A stretch of 64,000 nucleotides of DNA from Diphasiastrum complanatum (lineage: Eukaryota > Streptophyta > Lycopodiopsida > Lycopodiales > Lycopodiaceae), in contig CM055102.1 of NCBI GenBank assembly GCA_029204225.1, positions 39,383,014 to 39,447,013 on the forward strand, written 5' to 3'. Shown piece after piece: positions 9,883 through 55,395 of the stretch; position 1 is the first letter of the stretch, and the number at the start of each line of letters is the position of its first letter. The position numbers and the translations under genes were made by a program. Under the pieces are notes generated by a model. That model was not told the DNA's origin and searched no databases. It saw only the letters and a program-made list of their open reading frames with translations.

Positions 9883-11690
9883 TTAGTAAGACGTCAACCA
9901 ACATGCTATGGGAGAATAGCCCATCACCTGCAATGTGCTCGTAATGGTCGGCAGTCTCCTAGCGAGACATGCGTTGGTGCTGCAGAACACCAACCGCTCT
10001 AGCTGACTCACTGACAGCCTGTTTCTTCTCCTCGTGTGAACGAGGGCCCATGTGCTCCAATTACGCTCACACATGAAGGCAGCGCAATTTTGTGGTATGT
10101 GCAATGAAATGGTTCAGCACATGTGCATGGGTGGAATGTCAACGAAACACAGCAAGAGAGGATGAGATGAGATGCATACCTGTGAAAGGACCCGCAGTGC
10201 AAGACGCTGTATGGAGGGATAGGTGCTACCGAACATGGTCCACCAGGTAATGGGGAGCTGCCTCCTCTCGGGATCCTGAGCAGCCGGGTGACCGAACGTG
10301 CCCATGCCGAAACGAAATGCAGCTAGCTCCTCCATGAGTCTGATAGGATCCAAGCCAATGTGTGGACCCACCTTGTAGATGTACTCAAGCCAATCCGACT
10401 CGAGTTCCCTATCTGATATCTGTGTCGGAGAGAGGAAGAGGGGATGCAAAATGTGTGCAACGCTGTGGATACTCCTGTGAAAGTAGTTCCATCGCGTCTC
10501 CCAGATGAACTTCAACTCCGTCATCCTGCACGAAGTCAAAGCAAGTTTTGAAAAAAATGTAACATCGACAGAAAAACAAACTAGCAACCACTGAAAAGAT
10601 AAAGACCAATTACATTGCTATACCGCTTATCTCTCTGGCTGCAAGATGGGCAGCTGCAGGAACTGTCCGATCCGGTCCATGAGCTCATACACCAGTCCAA
10701 GTGTGGACCCCTCGCTGTCAGCCATGCGGAGCACAATGTAGAGTGGTCGAAGGAGTCCTGACAATGTCTGCGAATCCCATCAGAACTGGTCTCCCCTCAC
10801 CGTGGAAGAAAAGTGCTCCCCATCCTCAGTGTGCTGAAACGTACTGGCATGCCAAAGATCACTGGCAACCATCTGTAGAAGCTATGCCCTGCACCTGATT
10901 TGACGGTCGATCACCACCAGGTCGAAAGCAAAGCGTGTGGGCGCTGGCTTCCGGAGGTCCAAATGGCTGAACACTCGGAACATGGCAAGAACACACCTCT
11001 TCCTGGTGACTTTTAAGTCACCAAGAAGAAGGCCTCACGGACGATGGCTCTAACCCAGGGAAGTGCACCTATGTCCCCCATGAGAAGGTCTATGCCGTGA
11101 GCAGGACACCCATCTGAACGCAGTTGGTGGCATTGCCCGTCACCACCGTAACGACATGTTGGGGGCCCATGGACAGGATGGAAGACCTAATGACGTCGTA
11201 CGTGAACTCTGCAGATATGACTCTCCCCCCTCTACTGCAATCCACGACTCTCAAAAACTGTGTACCCATGCAGCTGGAGACCAAGATGTTGAGGATCGGC
11301 CTCCTCCTGACATCAGTCCAGCCATCGGACATGATGTTGCATCCATATGTGGCCCAGTGGCGGCGTAGAGGCTCCATCTGTCTAGACAAGGACTCGACCC
11401 TATCTCTCAGCATGTCTGTGCGGACAACCTCTGAACTAGGGACTCTCCAGCTAGGGCTGACAGACTGTGCAAGGCGGAATGCCCTTCTGAAGGGCTCAGA
11501 ACCGGTGATGGCAAAAGGTAGGTTTAGCTCGTAAATCAAACTGGCCACGGCCTGTGTGGCCTCTCTGTCCATGTGCGGCTGATGCGCGCCGCGAATGGTC
11601 TGCTGCACAAGGGCTCTACCTGGTGGGCGACGGGTGGTGGACTTCCAAGCATGGTGCACCAACCGTGACGGGAATGGATGATGACGCGAT
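9883..11690 (-). pseudogene. hAT transposase core (DUF659 and dimerisation domain)
   Basis: Reading leftwards: 11,690-11,090 is a DUF659 domain with the signature block WATYGCNIMSDGWTD and the later NILVSS region. Around 10,760-10,640 comes VLRMADSEGSTLGLVYELMDR. From 10,525 to 10,180 comes a block with FIWETRWNYFHRSIH and WWTMFGSTYPSIQRLALRVLSQ. The hAT dimerisation end (CERNWSTWALVHTRRRNRLS) is at about 10,077-10,018. An apparent 90-bp intron at 10,179-10,090 has a GT donor but an AA where the AG acceptor should be. Another intron probably lies at about 10,620-10,526. The BED finger is missing. Confidence 0.8.
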
Positions 11691-11739
11691 AGGCTGGGCA
11701 CTAGTGGATGCATCAGTGTACTAAAACAACAATGCTCGC

Positions 11740-12703
11740 ACACAGAATTACTAGCAAAGGAAAGATCTACACTAGATATGCTAGAGTTATTTGGCGACTT
11801 AAAAGATGCCCCTTTAGCTTTCCGTTTCTTTGGACATTCCTTCACGACATGACCTAGTTCCATGCAGTTGAAGCATAGTTTGTCGCTTCTGGCTTTCATA
11901 AAGGTTTCCTGGTCCAAGGTAGATCTTTTCTTCGACTTACCTGAACCTGAAGACCCATCCTTTGCCTTATCTTTCGATTTCTTTGGAAAGAAAGGCTTCT
12001 TACCCTTTATGTCGGGCAAGACACCAGTCTCAGGCTTAGACATCATACGATTATCATCGTAGATTCTGGCGAAGCGAACAACATCCTCAAGGGTAAGAGG
12101 CTGGTTCCTCTTGACCTCTAGTCTGTTGGCAACCCAAGTATAAAATGCAACTTTACTAGCAAAGGATCTATTCTAGTTGCAAAACGAGAATAGACTTCTT
12201 GAAACTCTTGTAAATACTGATCCAGGGGGCCGGTTCCCCATATGGATCGTTGCATATTGACGGTAAAATTCAAAATCATCAAGAATGGGAAGGAAGGTTG
12301 CCTTGAAGGCCTTACAAAAATCCTCCCAATTCCTAGGAGCTTCAAGCTTACCCCTAATATCTTGCCACCAGGTAAATGCTTTACCTCGCAAGTACATTAC
12401 GGCGAGATTGATCTTGTTATCCTCGGATGAATCGTGCATGGAAAAGTGCGAATTCCATCGATCCAGCCATTGCAAGACCGCATCCGGGGTTCTATCCTTC
12501 TTTTCCCCAGCAAAAACTTCAGGAGTAAACAAGGGTTGGTGCACCAAATGCCTTAGCTGCGCCAATTCCTTTAGTTCCTGCTGATCCTGACTGTGTTTAG
12601 ATTGCATATCAACAATCTGTTGTTGTAGATTGTTAATTGCAAGTAACAAGGCTTTAGGATCTAAGGTAGAGGTAGATGCAGTAACCTCCTTAGCAAGGGA
12701 CAT
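11740..12703 (-). pseudogene. Gypsy Gag with CCHC knuckle
   Basis: Starts with MSLAKEVTAS at 12,703. The retrotransposon gag domain includes VMYLRGKAFTWWQDIRG and WEDFCKAFKATF. A frameshift or stop near 12,180-12,340 leads to a second segment (PLDQYLQEFQEVYSRFATR) and then a Lys-rich region with a zinc knuckle, CFNCMELGHVVKEC, at about 11,873-11,832. The last segment is continuous, without a stop, with hAT DUF659 sequence. Confidence 0.8.
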
Positions 12704-13435
12704 AGGCTGTGTGGTAGGATTAGGATTTATCTTTCAAGAGGAAGAGAGGTGAATTAAGAAAGAGATGATTGAAGAAGATCAAAAGTAACTCAAGAAAGGT
12801 AGATACAAGACTACTCTTGCTGTCTCTTTACAAACCAAATGGTATTGTCCATGGCTGCCAAGAGGAATAAGAGAGAGCAAGAAGAAGGATGCACCACCAC
12901 CTCCACCTCTTCTTCCCAGAAAGACTCATGCATAGGAGAGGTATGCCTCCCTCTCCATGCTATCCTACTGCATGCCAAGTGCAGTAGCTCGCTGGCCACC
13001 CACCAGAATTCTGGCCAGTAGGCAGCCAGCCCCCCCTGCACTCTCATCGCTGGTTTTTCCCCTCTTGTCACAGCGAGCAGACCCCTTCTAGGCCGTCGCT
13101 GCCTGACAACGACACTAGAGGACAAAAAAATCAACTTTTAAAAAATGCGATGGGGTCTATGGAACACTTGTCCAACCCCCTGATTCTGAGCGGAAATAGA
13201 TTTCGCTGCTTGCTACCACCTTTCCGATCCTGGAAAGTGACACGTGGCAGCCTGCTGAGGCCCTTAACTGTTTTTTTTTTAACTTTAGTACTTCAAAATT
13301 TGTAAAAAACAGCAGAAGGAAAACCCTGAAAAATGCATAAAAAATGCATTTCAAGCCCATTTTGAAATCCGTCAAAAGCATCGTAAGTCACAAGAAAACT
13401 ACTACGGATCCACGCACCTGCTTTCAGCATGCAGT

Positions 13436-13450
13436 GGCTCTGATACCATA
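13436..13450 (-). other. Initiator-Met tRNA primer-binding site
   Basis: The minus strand reads TGGTATCAGAGCC directly next to the LTR end ...TGTAACA. This is the standard plus-strand-mimic primer site of plant LTR retrotransposons and fixes the orientation of the element. Confidence 0.85.
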
Positions 13451-13820
13451 TGTTACAATCCCTACTTACTGCAAACCTCCAGGTGCCGGTTAACCACAAG
13501 AGACCGAACGATTCACGTTCCACCCCGCTGTAGGACCTAATTCGGGTCCACCCTCCGTGCCCTGGCCTGTGACCGTATCAAGCTGGATCGGACTTCCATC
13601 CTAGACGGCGTCCCATACCACCGCCTAGGCTCTCAGCCATCTCCTGCCCCAAGCTAGCATACATCTTGGCCGTGCACACGCTCTCCATCCACCTCCTCTC
13701 CATCCACCTCCAAGGAGAGAGACTCCAAGCCATGTGCACACCTAGATCATGACACGTGGCAACCATGCAGGTTCACGAGTCACCGGTCAAGTCCACAGGC
13801 CCAGTCATCGTCCAGTCTCA
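13451..13820 (-). repeat. 5' LTR of the minus-strand gypsy element (right end approximate)
   Basis: On the plus strand it begins TGTTACAATCC at 13,451 next to the primer site. A plausible CA end is at about 13,820 (tccagtctca). It is GC-richer than its surroundings. No second copy is in the window. Confidence 0.65.
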
Positions 13821-15035
13821 AGTCTGGGTGGTTATTACGTATAGCTTGGTTTTCATTTGGACCTATTGATTGGTGCTCTAGTTTTTTCATATTACTGATC
13901 ACCTATGGTGCGGATATCTCTATGATTATGCATGTGGCTCTCTATCAGTTTCTTGGATTGTTGCTCATTGTCAGGCTTGGCATATCTTGATGGCTTGGGT
14001 TATTGCCTCCGTTCCAGCTACTGTTTGTCCGGGTGATCTTTAGGTTCCCAGTCATTTCGGGTTGCTCCATATCGCTTGACCTCCGATGCTGTGTTGCCAC
14101 CTTGTTCTGGTGTTCCGAGACCATCAGAGTACCTTAGGAGAGTTCCTTCTCCTCTCTTGGATAGTTTTTGGGGATGTTCCCTCCATATACTTCAGTGTTG
14201 CTCATATGTGCTTTGATACTCATTCCCAGCTACACGTGGATATTGCTTCGATGCTTGTTACTGATGCCGAGGATCCCGTTCCTCGTTCTAGTGCATTTCT
14301 TCTATTCCTCACTTGTGCGCCTGGTGTGTACTTTGGGATTACACTTGCGGCCAGTTCTAATGGGTCATCCAATTCTCCATCCGTTTTTGCTGTATCCTAT
14401 GATGGATTGGTATGTCCATAGGAGGTCTTTCTGGATGAGTATTTCGGCTACAGTTTTTCAGTTGGGGCCTCTACTATTTCTAGATTTGTTACTACTGTTT
14501 TCATGCATCATGGATTTTCAAATGATGCATTGATTCTTGGACCTTCTGGAGCTTTTGGCATGCTGGTGCACATTTCTCCATTCTAGCTATCCTTTGTCAG
14601 GATGATCTCTTTATGCTCCATGTTTCCTAGCATATCGCTTGCTTTTCCATGCTATTACAGTGTGCCTGTCATCCTGCTTATGTTCCTACTCCTTGGTGCT
14701 GGTCTTCCGATGTTGCTATCTTTTCTTGGGGCACCTATATCACTGAGTTTGCACATATGGTTGATGATGCGGCTATTTGCGATGAGTGTCCATCTCTTTT
14801 CCAGCTTCCTTATTGGCTTCCCGTTGCTGATGCAGTTCTACCTTCTTTGGCTTTTTGGATACCTTGGTATGATGTCCCTATCTTTTGGGATGATCCTCTA
14901 CTATCTTGGGCATTACGAATACCTTGGTATTCCTGGTTGCTGCTTGATCTTCTTCTGGTTCCTTCGCATTCCTGGTTGTTCCATATTGCTTGGTTTCAGA
15001 TGACACGGCTGAGATGTTCCCTTCGTCGCCACGAT
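13821..15035 (+). other. T-rich degenerate repeat, no gene
   Basis: Full of repeated cttggtat, ggttgct and ttcctgg words. It ends in a recognisable gypsy chromodomain relic and is therefore probably the mutated body of the same gypsy family as the first element. No protein similarity survives in this part. Confidence 0.4.
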
Positions 15036-15200
15036 GTTGATCCTGAGCTGTTCCCTTTCTTACCAGCTGCCATTCACTAGGTTCGCCTTCACTATAGTTG
15101 ACGCAGCCGGCAAATTCAGTTTTTGGTCCAGTGGGATGATCGTCATGTTGAGGAGGCCATAGGGGAGCATATTGATGTCTTTATCATACACCATCATTTG
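15036..15200 (+). pseudogene. Chromodomain relic of first gypsy family
   Basis: Nucleotide match to 4,147-4,300: CCAGCTGC, tttttggtccagtgggatg, ttgaggaggc and attgatgt blocks occur in the same order. Stops and substitutions show old age. Confidence 0.75.
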
Positions 15201-15329
15201 CAGATCAGGCTCGTGCTCTTGCTGCACTTGTTGATTCCTCTACATCAAATGTTGCTCTAGTTGTTGATGCACTAGGGCTTGCTGTTGTTTGATCCAGTTT
15301 CTTTTTGGCAGTTGGGTCTTTTTTTTGTG

Positions 15330-15780
15330 CCAGGGAGAGTTATGGACTCGGCTCATTACATTCGCCGCGTCCATTTACATTTACTTTACGTTATGCATAA
15401 GCAGGCCTTGGGCCCTTTTTTATTCATTAGTGACACTTAGACTATATGGTTGGCCTTTGGCCTTATTACTCATTATAGGCCATTTGGACATATTACTGGA
15501 GAGTGGGGGCCTTCTTGGAGAGCGCACTATTATTCCTCCCAGTTGGGCCCTAGCCACTGGAAGCTTCCTTTTAGGGCTTCCTCTAGGCTATAAGTAGGGA
15601 ATCTGTGTCATTTGTTACTCAGCTGATGATATTGATCTCTCTCTTTAGTCTCCTTAATCTCTCTCTTACCTGCTTTCTAAGGGTTAAGTCTTGCTTATGT
15701 GATGCTTTCATAGCTTAGCTAGGGTTAAGTCTTGCTTATGTGATGCTTTCATAGCTTAGCTCTAGATCAATTGTGGCTTC
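15330..15780 (+). repeat. LTR relic of first gypsy family
   Basis: Begins with the same cagggagagttatggact and later gagtgggggcc and gagcgcactatt blocks as 4,465-4,730, in the same order after a chromodomain relic. Confidence 0.65.
15680..15761 (+). repeat. Perfect 41-bp tandem duplication
   Basis: The unit starting agggttaagtcttgcttatg fills 15,680-15,720 and again 15,721-15,761 with no mismatch, implying a recent duplication in an otherwise old LTR. Confidence 0.9.
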
Positions 15781-15979
15781 ATTCGTAACTTCCAAGTTCA
15801 ATAATTGCATCTGACATTTTTTAACTGGTACCTTAAATGTGGTTTTGCGAATTAACTCTTACTGAAACTTCCAACATCCTTTGTTTGCAAGTTTTTATTG
15901 TTGTTTCTTCTAGGTTTTTTGCTGTAATTTTTGGTGACGAGTGTCAGTTTTCCAAAGCGACTTTTCTTTACCATGACAG

Positions 15980-50061
<34,082 letters not shown>

Positions 50062-52090
50062 AAATTTGGAGACTTGTCTCAGGCGTGCAAAAATTTGCAG
50101 CAGAAGTTTACTACTGGCTGGCTATTAATTTATCTCATTCAAGAATGTGGGTTCCAACACCATTTGCTACTTTGCAGCTGCTTCTCTCATATGACATAGG
50201 ATACTTTGAAGAATTTTTGTGAATAACATCCTTAACAGTGAGTAACTGGGATATGTACTGATGCATGCACAGCAATTATCAGTCAACAAAAATGATAAAT
50301 CAGTCAAATGTTAGCCTATTTTTCACATTGGGCTGAGATAGTACGACACCTGTCAGATTCTACTGGCTTGCTGAATGTACTGTCGCCATTGTATACTTAG
50401 CTTGTCCGATTAAGTTGCTGCTCACGGGAAACAGAAAATCGATAGGATGGATGGTACAGCGATGTCCATGCATGTCAAAGAAGCTGCTACTCTCGGCAAT
50501 GAAACTGAAAGAATCATTTTGGATATCTGTCTGGTGCCGCAGCCAAGTAAGCGAGTACGAATTCCTGTTAAGGTTGTGCAAAGAGGCACTTTCCTTACCA
50601 AGTTTTCATCCCCCTCAAAGTACCACCTGCTGCAAACATGAGATTAGTGGCATGTGGTCATTGTGAAAAATATAAAGTTCTTCTAGTGTGAAAGTTTTAT
50701 GGACCATATCTTTTTAGCAGAGACTATAAGCTTATGTTTGCTCAACTTTATTTGTCTGGCTCTCAAGGGAGCCACTGAGGTTATCATTTATTATTGAGTT
50801 TGTGATTTTTGAAGGTTTGAATTTTTGCAAAGATTGAAGTGCTGCCTAAATTTTGCATTATCTGCTATAGGTGTTCAAACAGACTGGCCTCGTTGAGCTT
50901 TATGACAGTTTTTAGAGAAATATCTAGAGAAAAATATGAGAGGTTGCCTGCCTCTCAAGAAAATATTCATAAAGCAGATCTGGTCATAGTATTTTTTATT
51001 CTGACCCTTTTCTGGTTGATAGTAATTTTGTGATCAGTAAAAGTTCTAAAGTTCACACTAGGAACTATACTAATTTTGGAACTTGCTACATAATAGATAC
51101 ACCCAAACCCCCCCCCCCCCCCAACATCCAAAAGTCATGACTAAGGGTGGTTTCACATGGGGGGGAGAAGTCCAAAAGGCCCAAATACTCTACTTTGATT
51201 GGTGGAGCCACTCCAAAAAGCCTTCCCCCCATTTCACAAGGGTTCAATGTACCAAACTCAAGATACCAAGGGAATACCTTAAGCATCTTGGAGTATGGAG
51301 GGTAAGTGGTGGGCCCTTTCTCTCCTCTCCAATAAAATACATAAATCTAATTTCAATTTAGGCATTAAATGCCATGCCTTCCAAATGAAAGGGGCTTTCC
51401 CATATAATGACATGGAAGGACTTGGGCTTTCAAATTGGGTTTTGACCAAGGGCTATTGGTCGAGGTATACATTGCTATCTCAAGTCTTAGTCTTTGTAAA
51501 ATACTAGATGTTTCAAAGGAAAACCTATGATAAGTATAATGACTTCACACCTTTAAACCCTAGAGACTTGTGAGATGATCCTTTTAAGGTTAAATCTTAT
51601 TTGTCCCATTTGTAGGAGTTGTAAAATGGTTACTCGAATGAAGTTGGAACATCGTAGTGGAATATTTTGATTGTGAATCACACTAGATAAAAATAAAGAT
51701 CATGTGACAACATTGGATCCATGAATGACAAACTGCCTACAATGCATATTGGTTTCCAAAGGGGGCTTGAAACTTGGACCAAAACTTGTAGATCAAACTA
51801 AATATAACATTGGACTCAAAAAGAATGTTGGAATATGTGTGTGCATACACTTGAAACATCGAGCATAATTGTATACAATCGCACATTTCTTCGATAGCAT
51901 CAGATAATTAGACTCCACTATGAAAGGAAGCTACCTTGTATGGATCAAGAACTTTAAAATGTAGCCATGTGAGAAAACATGAAAACATATTTGCAACGAT
52001 TTCGGAATAAGGTAGTACCCCCAAAGTGTGGCACCTCTAGAGAATAAGCACAAATGAGAAAGCAACTTTAAATAAAAGTATCATTCACAT
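50062..52090 (+). other. 3' flank of the C2H2 gene, no further gene supported
   Basis: The first part may be 3' untranslated region. A 64-codon frame at 50,447-50,641 has no recognisable domain. A C16-type run lies at about 51,106-51,121. No canonical AATAAA was noted close to the stop. Confidence 0.4.
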
Positions 52091-52093
52091 ATA

Positions 52094-52545
52094 CTAGTAA
52101 GTAGAGGAACACAACATTGAAATGATTTGATTCAACAAATACCAAAACTTGAATAAATAAAGCCCTATTGCCTCAACTATTTTTGTCATAATATTGCATA
52201 GAATCTTGTTAGAAGATTTCGCTTGCCCATAGCCCCTTGGATAGTATGGAGAACTAAATTGATGGATCACAAATTTTTTTTCCATTAAACACTTGATCGT
52301 TTCGTTGACAAAATTGGTATCACAATCGCTCATGATCTCAACTAGATAACCAAATATGACAATAATGTTCTTGTACAAAAACTTGGCGGTCAATTTTGCA
52401 TCGGCAACTGGTGATCAATTTTGCATCGGCAACTCGCAAAGCTCTTGCCTCAACCCATTTGGTCATGTAAATGTTTTAGCTTGAGTACCTCATGCCGCAG
52501 GATGGATAGGACCCACATAATCAAGTTCCCATAACCATGTATAAT
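52094..52545 (-). pseudogene. Gypsy integrase core relic
   Basis: In broken frames: WELDYVGPIHP (first catalytic Asp), KLTAKFLYKNIIVIFG, EIMSDCDTNFVNETIK (second Asp), SSPYYPRGYGQAKSSNKILC. The catalytic Glu expected in GQ-x-ESSN is Lys here. The lineage looks different from the chromoviruses elsewhere in the window. Confidence 0.7.
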
Positions 52546-53308
52546 ATCTCAAAATGGACATAGGCTTAATACTAAACGAATTGATGAAATGATGAGATAC
52601 GTAGCACAAATAATCGAATAATAGATAGCAAGTGCTCAACAAAATGTGCACTTGGACATCATAGACAAAAAATGCCTTGAGATTTTGTCATATATGAAAA
52701 TATGTGCAACCGTCCATACCAACAAATAATTACCAAGTACAATTATTCATATGTAGTCCATGATGGAAGAGAGTTGTAGTGTCTTTGCTAAAAAGAAATA
52801 TATAGCATCAAACATAGAGACCATGAATGCTTAATGAAGGCAACAATATAAAGACGTCCAAAATAATTTGATTCCTATATAAATAAAGAGAATGCTGTAA
52901 AGACTCCATGTTAGAAATCACATATGGTAGATTAATGATTTTGGGTAAAGATAGCCATGAAAAGCTACCACATTTCAACACACACATTGTCATTTGTAAG
53001 CACCAATATTGTCACTTGAAAAAATAGTGACAACATCATGAGATAACACGATTATTGGTGAAATTAGATAGTTTTATCATAACTTGACAATTTCCACACA
53101 CTGACATGACATTGCTCAAACATGAGATAAAATGAGTAAAGTAGGATATAAGAACAATTTCTTGCCGATCCTTTTCGTTTACACAAGTCTTCAAACACTT
53201 GCAAAAATAGATCCTCATTGCTTTCACCTTTGACTTCCATCTTGATGCCTTTTCCTAGCTCCAAATTGTCGATTTTCACTTGGTTTTGATGAAGCAAACT
53301 AAGACCAA
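52546..53308 (-). other. AT-rich stretch, probably more of the decayed gypsy
   Basis: Weak frames only, including 53,064-53,324 on the minus strand with no known domain. Confidence 0.3.
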
Positions 53309-53803
53309 CTATATGCTCTTCCAAATGTACATCAAAACACTTTTTATAGATCCAAACCTTTGTAAAACAAACACCTCAAACATGTAATTGAGATCATAAA
53401 AGATTACACCAAAATCCCCTTCACTAGCCATAGTGAAATCCATGTCATCGCCATAAAAAATGAGATAGATGCTATGATCCTCCTCCAACATGAAGTGTAA
53501 TAGGTGAAGATGAGTGTCAAACTTGATCCTTGTTAGCCCTTTGAGTCCTTTCCAATCCTCAATAAGCACACAATCAAGATTACTCATGCAAGACACCCTC
53601 TTAGTGAATGAATATCCAAGTGATAACACAAACTCATTAGGGCCCTTCTTGGACTCAAAAAGGGCCTCTTCACTAATCATAATTAGTGTTAATGACAACA
53701 TGTGTACCAATAAGAGAGTGAAAATTAGTGTTAATGACAACATGTGTACCAATAAGAGAGTGACAATTGAGATGGAATGGTCCATATGACATGGCACATC
53801 CAA
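53309..53803 (-). other. Unidentified 164-codon ORF with internal duplication
   Basis: Open minus-strand frame with no recognised domain. The N-terminal part contains a 14-residue repeat (LLLVHMLSLTLI) caused by the 42-bp tandem duplication at 53,681-53,764. It may be retroelement-derived, since it lies between gypsy and copia relics on the same strand. Confidence 0.3.
53681..53764 (+). repeat. 42-bp tandem duplication
   Basis: The unit aattagtgttaatgacaaca... occupies 53,681-53,722 and 53,723-53,764 with one mismatch. Its length keeps the minus-strand frame open. Confidence 0.9.
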
Positions 53804-53859
53804 AAATATAGATTGGATTTCTACATTCTAACTCACCCACCAACTCCCTCCTCAACCCA

Positions 53860-54062
53860 AATTAATGATAATGTGACAATGGTACAATTCAAATTAAAAA
53901 TTAAAAATTGCTATTTTTTAAACACTTCAAATGGTTTGTTTTTAGTTTGGAATGAGAGAAAAGGGGCACAACATATCTTAAAGTCCCCATTATGAAAAAA
54001 AATTAAATTTTTTTTGGGAGAGAGGTCAACTGTTTGGATAAACTAGACTCATCTATTCTAAC
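53860..54062 (-). repeat. Start of a copia 3' LTR (left end not found)
   Basis: On the minus strand, the RNase H end is followed by a purine tract (AGAGAGAG) and TGTTAGAATAG, which begins at 54,062. That is the expected order of polypurine tract and 3' LTR. Confidence 0.45.
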
Positions 54063-54069
54063 ACTCTCT

Positions 54070-55395
54070 CTTAAGTCCTAGTTTATCTTACATACAAATA
54101 GCTTTTCTCCAAAAATCTCAAATTTATCAACAATTAAAGGCTTCGTAAATATGTCTGCTAGTTGGTCTTCTCCCCTGTAATCCACCACATCTTAGATAAC
54201 AACATTTCTAATGAAATAATATTCTATGTGTTTTGTGCATGCATGAAATACACGATTCTTCGCGAGTTGGATGGTGCTCTGGCTATCACATCTGATCGTA
54301 GTGGGCATTCTTTGTGGGATGCCAATGTCTTCTAACATTCTTCTCAACCATATTACTTTCTGTGTGGCTAGCGCTTTATACTCAGCTTTTGTTGTAGATA
54401 AGACAATTGTCTCTTGCTTCTTACTAGACCAAGAAAATGCACCATTACCAAAGTGAAAGATATAGCCTATGGTGGATTTATTGTTATCAACACAGCCTGC
54501 CCAATCTGAATCAACATAGCCTTGTAAAATTGGTAAAGCTTGTCTTTTCTCATAAAATAGAACATAAGTTGATGTGCCTTTGACATAGTGAAGTATTTGT
54601 TTTGCCGTCTTCTACTGCACCTCCTTAGGTGTCACCATGAATGGGCTTACTCGACTAACTGCATAACTAATGTTTGGGTGTGTTGTAGTAAGATAAATTA
54701 ATCAACCAATCAACTACCGAAACAACGTAGCATCTACCAAATCACTTGGTTCTTCACTTGATAGTTTATCACCGACCTCGATTAGAGTAGCAATGGGTTT
54801 GTAATAATGCATTCTGAATTGCTCCAAGATCGCATTGACATACTTGGTTTGTGTAAGTGTTATCTCGTCCTTCCTTTGCCATACTTCTACCCCAAGACAA
54901 TAGTGCATTAAGCCAAGTCTACCCCAAGACAATAGTGCATTAAGACAAGGTTAGTCATATCAAAAGTTGTGGCCAAATCTTTCTTGATAGCACCTTTAGT
55001 TCTTCATTGTTGCTCGTAGTAATGAGGTCATCCATGTAAAGTACGATCAGTGTGATGTTAGAGACTCATGCAAAGTAATAAAGATTTGAGTATGAGGAAG
55101 TATGTACCATCTCCTAGATAAAAGGTACCCGTTACCTTATAATAGATCTACATCTAGATCTACTATGCCTTTTCAAGTTGTGCATTTGGATATTCATCAT
55201 GTTCTATGAAGCCACTTGGTTGTTGAATACACACCTCCTCCTCTAGCTTCCCATTGAGGAAAGAGAATTTCACATCCATTTGATGTAGGCTCCAACCAAA
55301 TAAAGCTGCTAACGCGATTACCATGTGCAAAGTATTCCAATTTGTTATGTAGCAAAGGTCTCCTCGTAGTCACAATCCCTTTGGTTTGAGCACAT
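54070..55395 (-). pseudogene. Copia RT and RNase H relic
   Basis: Reading leftwards: HQMDVK-x-FLNGKLEEEV at about 55,300-55,240, a broken region to 54,960, MHYCLGVEVWQRKDEITLTQ at 54,910, then RNase H with YVDSDWAGC, LSTTKAEYKALA and KHIEYYFIRN, ending DQLADIFTKPL near 54,120. Several stops. It is cut at 55,395 by the LTR of the next element. At about 55,132-55,201 a plus-strand scrap resembles copia integrase. Confidence 0.8.
55132..55201 (+). pseudogene. Copia integrase scrap in opposite orientation
   Basis: Nucleotide match to 58,080-58,142 (tagatctac, gccttttcaa, tcggatattcat-like words), encoding PFQ-x-VH-x-DIH. It sits inside the minus-strand RT relic. Confidence 0.55.

Larger units (their letters stand above)
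6839..11690 (-). mobile_element. hAT-like DNA transposon, right part lost
   Basis: The left boundary is inferred where copia gag stops and a GGTAC-rich subterminal array begins. Inside lie a small plus-strand ORF (7378-7695) and a minus-strand transposase with DUF659 and hAT dimerisation domains. The N-terminal BED finger and the right terminus are missing because the element is fused at about 11,690 to gypsy gag. Elements of this superfamily cut and paste through an RNase-H-fold transposase and make 8-bp target duplications; no pair of ends survives to check that here. Confidence 0.65.
11700..13820 (-). mobile_element. Gypsy retrotransposon 5' part (LTR, primer site, gag), truncated
   Basis: On the minus strand: LTR (about 13,820 to 13,451), primer-binding site, leader, then gag. 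Similarity ends near 11,700 within or just after gag, where hAT sequence takes over. Protease, polymerase, integrase and the 3' LTR are absent. The lack of a 3' LTR means this is not a simple insertion into the hAT element but a rearranged junction. Confidence 0.75.

Noticed and set aside
13436-13450. tRNA-Met gene suspected from the TGGTATCAGAGC words
   Set aside because: Only the 3'-complement of the tRNA is present, next to LTR ends; these are primer sites, not tRNA genes. No tRNA or rRNA gene was recognised.
50447-50641. 64-codon ORF downstream of the stop of the C2H2 gene
   Set aside because: No domain, no splice context; most likely 3' untranslated sequence or chance.
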